In this document: positions 1 through 5,081 of the stretch, piece by piece
How the letters are laid out: the number at the start of each line of letters is the position of its first letter
How positions within the stretch are numbered: position 1 is the stretch's first letter
Assembly: GCA_938023775.1 (NCBI GenBank)
Contig: CALJDB010000078.1
Location: 1-5,081 of the forward strand
Direction of reading: 5' to 3'
DNA from: an uncultured Clostridia bacterium
GTDB taxonomy: Bacteria > Bacillota > Clostridia > Oscillospirales > Oscillospiraceae
DNA: 5,081 nt
Notes under the pieces: generated by a model
Told to the model about the DNA's origin: nothing
What the model saw: only the letters and a program-made list of their open reading frames with translations
Databases searched by the model: none
Program-made: the position numbers and the translations under genes

Positions 1-1299
1 CTGCTGGACTGGCAGCTCCAGTTTGACCGCAGCGCGGAATATGCGGGACGCAAGCTTGTGACCGTGTATATCACGAATCCGAAAATGTGGGATTACGAGA
101 GCGAGCCGCTGACATACAGCGGAGAAAAATACGAGAGCCTCACCGCGCTGACGCGTGCGCTGGACATCCCTTCTCGCGGCAGTGTATATCCGGAGTCTGA
201 TCTTCGTCAGCTGGGCAGCTATACCCTGACAGACCTGCTGGTTTTCAGCGGTCAGACCTATGCCGACTATTACGGCTATCATGTCCGCGGCGAAGGAGCG
301 GCGGAGCCGGAGCTGATCCTTGTCACGGCGGTGCGAAGCAACCCGCTCGCCTGTGCTCTCGCCGCGCTGCGGGACATCTATATCGTGACGGGGCTGCTCG
401 CGCTGGTGCTGCTCTATGTGCTGCGCAGCGCGGTCAAAAAACACCTTGTGCAGCCCGTCGCCGATATCGCGGACGCGATGGCGGACGGCTGGAAAAACCC
501 GTACCGGCCTTGGAACGCGCCGGAAATGTGGCGGGAGGCGGAGGCGCTCAGCGCCGGGTTTTCCGACGAGCAGGACCGGCGGCGCTGGAAGGACAATGAA
601 ATAACGCGCCTGAACGCCGCGCTCTCTTACGCCAAGACCGCCGAGGAAAACCGGCGGCAGATGACCTCCAACATCGCCCACGAGCTGAAAACGCCGCTCG
701 CGGTCATCCACAGCTATGCGGAGGGGCTCAAGGAGCACATCGCGGAGGACAAACGCGAGCACTATGTCGACGTCATCCTCTCCGAAGCCGAGCGCACGGA
801 CTCGATGGTGCTCGAAATGCTGGACCTCTCCCGGCTCGAAGCCGGAAAGGTGAAGCTCGCGCGCGATGACTTTTCGCTTGTTGCGCTGACCCGCGCGATC
901 TTTGAAAAGCTGGAGAAGGCGGCGGAGGCGAAGGATCTCCGGATCGAGTTCACGTTCCCGGAGGACTTCACGGTCACAGCCGACGAGAGCCGCATCGCGC
1001 AGGTCGTCGAAAACTTCGCCACGAACGCCATCAAATACACCCCGGAGGGCGGGCATATCTCCGTCACGATCGAGGATACGCACGGCGGCGCGGTGTTCTG
1101 CATCGAAAACGACAGCCCGCCGCTCTCCGACGAGGCGCTGCGCCGGGTCTGGGACACCTTCTACCGCGCCGACGAATCCCGCTCCGGCGGCGGCACGGGG
1201 CTCGGACTCGCCATCGCGAAAAACATCATAGAGCTCCACGGCGGAAAATGCGCCGTCCGCAACACAAAAACAGGCGTGGAGTTCCGGTTTGAAATCTGA
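1..1299 (+). CDS. Membrane sensor histidine kinase, class I HisKA type (5' end outside window)
   Basis: This is a two-component sensor kinase that would autophosphorylate on His and pass the phosphate to a response regulator. The frame is open from base 1, so the GTG at 58 is most likely internal and the true start lies upstream. Counting from the first codon in the window: residues 1-125 are an extracytoplasmic sensor region of no recognised fold; 127-143 form a membrane helix (IVTGLLALVLLYVL); a HAMP-like linker and coiled region follow to about 220. The HisKA motif is NIAHELKTPLAVI with phospho-acceptor H227 (codon 679-681), and its HExxT pattern is that of kinases that also act as phosphatases. 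The ATPase domain shows the N box (ENFATNAIKYTPE, from 337), F box (WDTFYRAD) and G2 box (GGGTGLGLAIAKNI). The G1 box is divergent (IENDSPPL), as in some VanS-like kinases. The stop codon touches a terminator hairpin, so this is the last gene of its operon. The stimulus and partner regulator cannot be told from the window. Confidence 0.95.
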   Translation: MLDWQLQFDRSAEYAGRKLVTVYITNPKMWDYESEPLTYSGEKYESLTALTRALDIPSRGSVYPESDLRQLGSYTLTDLLVFSGQTYADYYGYHVRGEGAAEPELILVTAVRSNPLACALAALRDIYIVTGLLALVLLYVLRSAVKKHLVQPVADIADAMADGWKNPYRPWNAPEMWREAEALSAGFSDEQDRRRWKDNEITRLNAALSYAKTAEENRRQMTSNIAHELKTPLAVIHSYAEGLKEHIAEDKREHYVDVILSEAERTDSMVLEMLDLSRLEAGKVKLARDDFSLVALTRAIFEKLEKAAEAKDLRIEFTFPEDFTVTADESRIAQVVENFATNAIKYTPEGGHISVTIEDTHGGAVFCIENDSPPLSDEALRRVWDTFYRADESRSGGGTGLGLAIAKNIIELHGGKCAVRNTKTGVEFRFEI

Positions 1300-1340
1300 A
1301 ATAGAGAGCACCCCGGCTTTCGCCGGGGTGCTCTCTATTT
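1299..1340. terminator. Bidirectional intrinsic terminator between convergent genes
   Basis: The left arm (1299-1317) and right arm (1322-1340) are perfectly complementary over 19 bp, with a four-base loop TTTC at 1318-1321. The core is GC-rich (GCACCCCGGC), and the outer AAAT/ATTT pairs give a U-rich 3' side in either direction: ATTTGTTTCTT on the plus strand, and ATTTCAGATTTC on the minus strand. It begins at the last base of the kinase stop codon and ends five bases from the protease stop codon. It therefore most likely terminates both converging transcripts. This is read directly from the bases; the termination activity is inferred. Confidence 0.93.
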
Positions 1341-1345
1341 GTTTC

Positions 1346-2296
1346 TTAAATCATCGGCGCAAGCAGGACCGCGCCAAAAAATTTTGCCAGCGCTGCGGCG
1401 CAGGCGAGGGTGTCGGCGAGGGGGTCCGGCTCCGCGGCGTCCTCAAGCGTTACGAGTCCCCAGCCTGTGTCGGCGTCGAAGCCGGGCGCGCCGAGGTCCG
1501 CAGCGGATGCAAAGAGCGCTTCGCGCACCCCGGCGGCGGTCATTTCCGGGGCGCGGAGCAGCAGCGCGGCGCAGAGCCCGCTCACATAGGCGCAGGCGAA
1601 GGATGTCCCGCTGCGGCGCTGCGTCTCGGCGGCGTTGCGGTTCGTGACCGTTTCGAGCGAGACGCCGGGCGCGACGACGTCCACGCCATGGCGCTGGGAA
1701 AAGTCCGCCGCGCGTGCCCCGTCCGCCGCACCGACGCCGATGACCGTCGCGTAAGCGGCGGGGTAAAAGACGCTCTCCGGCTCGGTGCGGTTGTCGTTGC
1801 CGACGGCGGAGACGACGACGGCGCCCATCGCCTCGGCATATTCGACCGCGGCACGGAGCTCGTCGGAGTCCTCCGTCGTGCCCATGCTGATGTTGATGAC
1901 GCGGCAGCCGTAGCGGTCGACCGCGGCATATACCGCAGCGGCGAGCGTTTCCGGCGAGCCGGGGACGCTGACGCCGCTCGGATAAGTATCGTAGCAGACG
2001 AGCGGCACGGCGACCGCCTTCGGGCAGACGCCGGCGAGCCCCAGCTCCGCAGAGCCGAGGACGATGCCCGCCGTCGCGGTGCCGTGACCCACGCGGTCGT
2101 CGGTGCCGCGCTCCGGGAAGACGAAATTCTCCCCCTCCTCCACCTGCGCCGGGTCGAGATGCTTCAGCGAAATGCCGCTGTCCAGAAAGGCGATGCGCAC
2201 CTCCCCCGCCCCGCCCTGCTCCGCCGCAGCGGGCGCGGCGAGGGCGAGCAGGAGCGCGAGGAGCAGCGCAAGAATAAGGATTTGTTTTCGTTTCAT
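1346..2296 (-). CDS. Secreted subtilisin-family (S8) serine protease
   Basis: A 316-residue serine endopeptidase, probably exported. Residues 1-25 are a clear Sec signal: basic MKRKQ, a long Leu/Ala core, then an APAAA-E cleavage-like site. The catalytic tetrad is complete: D39 in IAFLDSGIS, H71 in GHGTATAGI, oxyanion N167 in SAVGNDN and S232 in SGTSFACAYVSG. NISMGT and the DTGWGLV motif near 276-282 are also typical of S8. In the Ser motif the usual Pro-His is replaced by Ala-Tyr. Only about 13 residues separate the signal from the catalytic Asp, so there is no I9-type propeptide. The last 30 residues (287-316) leave the S8 fold as an acidic stretch followed by a hydrophobic Ala/Leu tail that could contact or span the membrane. 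There are six Cys. The ATG at 2296 is chosen because it gives the intact signal peptide, although no good Shine-Dalgarno precedes it. It lies 59 bases downstream of the SLH protein gene on the same strand. The family call is firm; the substrate is unknown. Confidence 0.95.
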   Translation of the reverse strand: MKRKQILILALLLALLLALAAPAAAEQGGAGEVRIAFLDSGISLKHLDPAQVEEGENFVFPERGTDDRVGHGTATAGIVLGSAELGLAGVCPKAVAVPLVCYDTYPSGVSVPGSPETLAAAVYAAVDRYGCRVINISMGTTEDSDELRAAVEYAEAMGAVVVSAVGNDNRTEPESVFYPAAYATVIGVGAADGARAADFSQRHGVDVVAPGVSLETVTNRNAAETQRRSGTSFACAYVSGLCAALLLRAPEMTAAGVREALFASAADLGAPGFDADTGWGLVTLEDAAEPDPLADTLACAAALAKFFGAVLLAPMI

Positions 2297-2312
2297 AAGA
2301 GAAATAAGCCGC

Positions 2313-2344
2313 CGCCAAGGGCGGGGTCAAAGCCGCCCTTGGCG
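2313..2344. terminator. Intercistronic hairpin between SLH protein and S8 protease genes (terminator or attenuator)
   Basis: Perfect 12-bp inverted repeat: CGCCAAGGGCGG at 2313-2324 pairs with CCGCCCTTGGCG at 2333-2344 across an eight-base loop. It starts 12 bases beyond the stop of the minus-strand SLH protein gene, where a terminator would be expected. Read in the minus direction, the stem is followed by GCGGCTTATTTCTCTT, a delayed and imperfect U-tract, so termination may be partial. Read in the plus direction it is followed by AATTTTTGTGTTT, a better U-tract, though no known plus-strand gene ends here. It probably reduces read-through from the SLH gene into the protease gene. It could also protect the upstream mRNA end. 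Confidence 0.7.
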
Positions 2345-2355
2345 AATTTTTGTGT

Positions 2356-5081
2356 TTACTTCGCCGCGGTCAGGATCGCGACGATGAGCCGGTGGAACAC
2401 GGCGCAGTTTTCCGCGCGCGTCGCGCTGTCGGCGGGGGCAAAGACCGCGTTCTCCCGTCCATTCACGAGCCCGCGCGTCTGGCAGAAGCCGACCGCCTCG
2501 GCAGCCCAAGCGGAGATCGCGGCGGCGTCGGCAAATTCGGCGGCGTCCGCCTGCGCCGGGAGGTTGAAGCCCGCGTAGCTGAGATAGCGGACGATGAGCG
2601 CGCACATCTGCTCGCGTGTCACAAGGTCGTTCGGACCGAAGCGCCCGTTTCCGTAGCCCTTGATGATGTCGTTCGACGCGCCCCACGCGACCGCGTCGGC
2701 GTACCAAGCGTTTGCGGCAACATCGTCAAACGCCGCGCTGCCCGCCGCCGGGGAACCGGCGATGCGCCAGAGCACCGTGACGAACATCGCGCGCGTCATC
2801 GTGCCGTTCGGGTCGAAGCGCCCGCCGCCCACGCCGCGGAAGATCTCGCGCTCGGCGGCGAAGAGAATGTCGCTCTCCGCCCAGTGTCCGGCGATATCCG
2901 TGAAGGAGACGGGATTGGGCTTGAAGAAATACTCCGTGCTGCGCGGGGCGAGAAACACGGTCTCGCCGCTGATCGGCGCCGTCACCGGGACGAAGACCTC
3001 GCTGCCGTCGCTCTCGATGTAGTACGGCAGGCCGTCGGTCTTTGTGCGGACAACGCTGCCAGCCGCGGCGTAGAGCCCACCGCGCGCCGCGCTTTCGCCG
3101 ACGGGCGCGAAGGAGGCGAGAGCGGTGACATTGCCGGTATCCGGCATGGGAAAGCTTACCGTTGCGGCGCTCGTGTCGAGCCCCGTGACGCCGACAAAGG
3201 ACCAGCCGTCGAAGCGGTAGCCACTGTCGGGCGTCGCCGTGAGCGTAACGGTGTCGCCGGGGTTATACTGTCCGCCGCCGGTGACGGTGCCGCCGATGGT
3301 GGTGGAGACCGCCACGGTGTGCTCTGCCGGCGCGCCGAAGCAGAGCGTCGCGGTGCGGTAAGCGCCGTTTGCAACGGCGAGGCGTCCCGTGATGATGCCC
3401 TGACTGCCCGCCGCGGCGGTCAGCCTGCCGTCGTCGACGGAGGCGCTGCCCTCCACTGTGGTGATGTCCCAGCTGATGTTGCTGCCGGTGAGGGTAAAGC
3501 GCACATTGTCGAAGGTAACGCCCACCAGCGTCAGCGCCGCCTTGTCAAGTCCCGCCGCGGGGACGGGGATGTTGCCGGTGCTGTAGCCTCTGCCGTTCAC
3601 CATGACCTCCAGCGCGGCGAGATCGGCGAGTCCGCCGTGGCTGACCTCAACGGTCTGCGGCACGGAGGCGTTGCCGACGTCGTCGGCGACGGAGATCGCA
3701 AGAACGTGCTGGGAAGCGCTGTTATGATCTTTGATCTGCACCGTGAAGGAGAACGCACCGCTGGTCTTATCGAAGGTCCCGTTCATATCCTCGACCGTCT
3801 TGCCGGTGCAGTCGGTTCCCGTGATGGTGAAGCGCGCGTCGGCATCCGTGACGCCTGTGACGGTGAGCGTGCCGTCCTTGTCGAAGAAGCTGCCGTTCAC
3901 CGGTGCGGAGAGGAGCAGCTGGGGCGGCAGGGTGTCGACAATGAAGGTGTAAGTCGCGAAGAAGCTGTCGCCGTCCGCCGCCGCCGCGCCTTCGATCGTG
4001 AGGGTGTGCTCGCCTTCAATGAGATCGGTGAGCGGGATGGTGATGGAGGTGCCGTTGAACGGAACGCCGGTCTCGTCGTCCAGCTTCCAAGAGCCGCTGA
4101 TGGACTCGGAAACGGTTGCGGTGAGGGTAAAGCTGCTCGCAGTGTAGACGGGCTTTACGGTGGTCCCCACCACGGGTCTGGTGCCATCGGCATTTTCCTT
4201 GCCGTAGATGGTCTCCGTGCGGGTCTTGGGCGCGGCGGAGAAGCTCACGGTGGGAGTTACCATAGCGGGCAGCTCGATCGCCGCCGTGGTCCGGACTTCC
4301 TTGCCGTAGACGGCCGATTCGCCGACGGTATTATACGGCATGACGCCGATGATGTAAGACTTGCCGCCGGTGAGACCGAAGGGCTCCCCTTCCCGCGTGG
4401 TATAGCTGCCGCCCACGCGGATGACGGTGTCGACGCTCTCGGCTGCGTCATAGCTGACGTTCTCGAAGTCGGTAGCGTTTCCGTCCGCGTCATAGACGGT
4501 CACGAGATAGCCGTCGGTGTTGGCGTCCGGATCAATGGTGAGCTCATACTGGAGATTGCCCGCGGCTTTGGCGCTGAAGCGCGCCGTGCCGGGGGTGTTC
4601 GCGTTCGTCCAAGTCAGCTGGTCCGTGCTGAACACCACGCCGTTGACCTCGTCGTTCTTGGAGTAGACCGCGCGGACATAGTATTTGCCGCTGGGGACGT
4701 CCGCGGGGACGGCGAGGGGCTTGGAGCCCGAAGCGAGCCCGCTCTCGACCGCGCCGATGCGGTAGCCGGGGTCGGTGCTCTCCGGATCGCGGCTCTCGCA
4801 GAGATAGAAGCTGATATGGTCCAGCTCGGCAAGACCGCTGCCGGTCCATCCGAGGTCAATGCTGCCGCCGTTCACAGTGCCGGAAACCGTCTCGACCTCC
4901 GGGACAGCGTCGACATTGTAGAGGATGACGTCACTGCCGTCCGGCGTGGTCAGCGTCCACGTCTTGCCGTAGGCGTCGTCAGAGGTGACGGTGAAGGCGT
5001 AGGTCGCCTTGCCGGTGGATTCGTCATAGGAGAGGTTGGCGTTTGCGTCCTTGTTCACCTCCGCGTTCTGGTCCTCGGCGG
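2356..5081 (-). CDS. Large cell-surface protein with Ig/FN3-like modules, InlB-type repeat and three C-terminal SLH domains (N-terminus outside window)
   Basis: An exported protein expected to sit on the cell wall, held by three SLH domains that in known proteins bind pyruvylated secondary wall polymer. The frame is open through the right edge (908 codons visible), so the GTG at 5058 is probably internal and the signal peptide is off the window. Numbered from that GTG: about 1-50 is the end of a beta-rich module; 51-152 and 153-258 resemble FN3 folds; 302-375 and 376-472 are bacterial Ig-like (the latter with DTLPPQ at its front edge and VADDVGNAS near its end); 477-577 is another beta-rich module; 578-652 is an InlB/Listeria-Bacteroides type repeat (GGTVTGGGQYNPGDTVTLTA, then GYRFDGW). 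A linker (653-716) leads to SLH 717-768, 776-830 and 840-892, with TRAM, TREQ and TRAE motifs at 755, 814 and 880. No catalytic domain and no LPXTG sorting signal are visible. Adhesion or an S-layer-associated role is plausible; the ligand is unknown. The S8 protease gene follows it. Confidence 0.93.
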   Translation of the reverse strand, partial: AEDQNAEVNKDANANLSYDESTGKATYAFTVTSDDAYGKTWTLTTPDGSDVILYNVDAVPEVETVSGTVNGGSIDLGWTGSGLAELDHISFYLCESRDPESTDPGYRIGAVESGLASGSKPLAVPADVPSGKYYVRAVYSKNDEVNGVVFSTDQLTWTNANTPGTARFSAKAAGNLQYELTIDPDANTDGYLVTVYDADGNATDFENVSYDAAESVDTVIRVGGSYTTREGEPFGLTGGKSYIIGVMPYNTVGESAVYGKEVRTTAAIELPAMVTPTVSFSAAPKTRTETIYGKENADGTRPVVGTTVKPVYTASSFTLTATVSESISGSWKLDDETGVPFNGTSITIPLTDLIEGEHTLTIEGAAAADGDSFFATYTFIVDTLPPQLLLSAPVNGSFFDKDGTLTVTGVTDADARFTITGTDCTGKTVEDMNGTFDKTSGAFSFTVQIKDHNSASQHVLAISVADDVGNASVPQTVEVSHGGLADLAALEVMVNGRGYSTGNIPVPAAGLDKAALTLVGVTFDNVRFTLTGSNISWDITTVEGSASVDDGRLTAAAGSQGIITGRLAVANGAYRTATLCFGAPAEHTVAVSTTIGGTVTGGGQYNPGDTVTLTATPDSGYRFDGWSFVGVTGLDTSAATVSFPMPDTGNVTALASFAPVGESAARGGLYAAAGSVVRTKTDGLPYYIESDGSEVFVPVTAPISGETVFLAPRSTEYFFKPNPVSFTDIAGHWAESDILFAAEREIFRGVGGGRFDPNGTMTRAMFVTVLWRIAGSPAAGSAAFDDVAANAWYADAVAWGASNDIIKGYGNGRFGPNDLVTREQMCALIVRYLSYAGFNLPAQADAAEFADAAAISAWAAEAVGFCQTRGLVNGRENAVFAPADSATRAENCAVFHRLIVAILTAAK

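Noticed and set aside
58..60. GTG as the start codon of the kinase
   Set aside because: The frame is open to base 1, and a two-membrane-segment sensor needs an N-terminal helix that is missing from a start here, so the gene begins upstream of the window.
762..1157. Minus-strand open frame inside the kinase gene, and similar frames within 414-604 and 902-1231
   Set aside because: They are low-complexity Ser/Arg-rich translations overlapping the conserved HisKA/ATPase coding sequence; no independent evidence of coding.
1349..1438. Protease C-terminal tail as an LPXTG or archaeosortase-like sorting signal
   Set aside because: No LPXTG-like motif precedes the hydrophobic stretch and no basic cluster follows it, so it does not match a sortase signal.
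1289..2578. Long plus-strand open frame of 429 codons opposite the protease gene
   Set aside because: It is antisense to a clear S8 protease with an intact catalytic tetrad, is Arg/Ala/Gly-rich with no domain-like pattern, and starts inside the kinase gene. It is a by-product of high GC codon use.
4195..4310. A 14-base sequence (TTCCTTGCCGTAGA) occurring at 4195-4208 and 4297-4310, encoding YGKE twice
   Set aside because: Too short and only two copies; it fits recurring Tyr-Gly-Lys turns between beta modules and not a DNA repeat element.
5056..5058. GTG as the start codon of the SLH surface protein
   Set aside because: The frame continues open to the right edge (residues AEDQNAE precede it), there is no signal peptide after it, and it falls within a beta-rich module.

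Overview
The window looks like chromosomal DNA from a GC-rich, low-oxygen Gram-positive of the Clostridia, with a gut Oscillospiraceae-like organism as the best guess. This rests on a VanS-like sensor kinase, a large surface protein ending in three S-layer homology (SLH) domains preceded by an InlB-type bacterial repeat, strong G/C preference at third codon positions, and compact factor-independent terminators. The taxonomic call is inference from gene style, not from a marker gene.

Layout. From the left edge to 1299 (+) lies the C-terminal part of a membrane sensor histidine kinase; its start, first membrane segment and probable response-regulator partner are outside the window. A 19-bp perfect hairpin at 1299-1340 separates it from a convergent minus-strand block and can serve as terminator for both sides. 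The minus-strand block, read right to left, begins with a very large secreted surface protein (2356 to the right edge, N-terminus missing) built of Ig/FN3-like modules, an InlB-type repeat and three C-terminal SLH domains. After a 59-bp spacer holding a 12-bp perfect hairpin comes a small secreted subtilisin-family (S8) serine protease (1346-2296) with an intact Asp/His/Asn/Ser active site, no visible propeptide and a hydrophobic C-terminal tail.

How they may work together. The surface protein and the protease share a strand and a short spacer, so they may be partly co-transcribed and both act outside the membrane; the protease could process cell-surface proteins, possibly its neighbour. This is inference. 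The kinase is convergent and probably belongs to a separate operon. No RNA gene, mobile element, CRISPR array or gene-free stretch over 300 bases was seen. Nothing here is clearly a new system; the most unusual points are the propeptide-less protease with its hydrophobic tail, its start without a Shine-Dalgarno sequence, and the hairpin between the two minus-strand genes.
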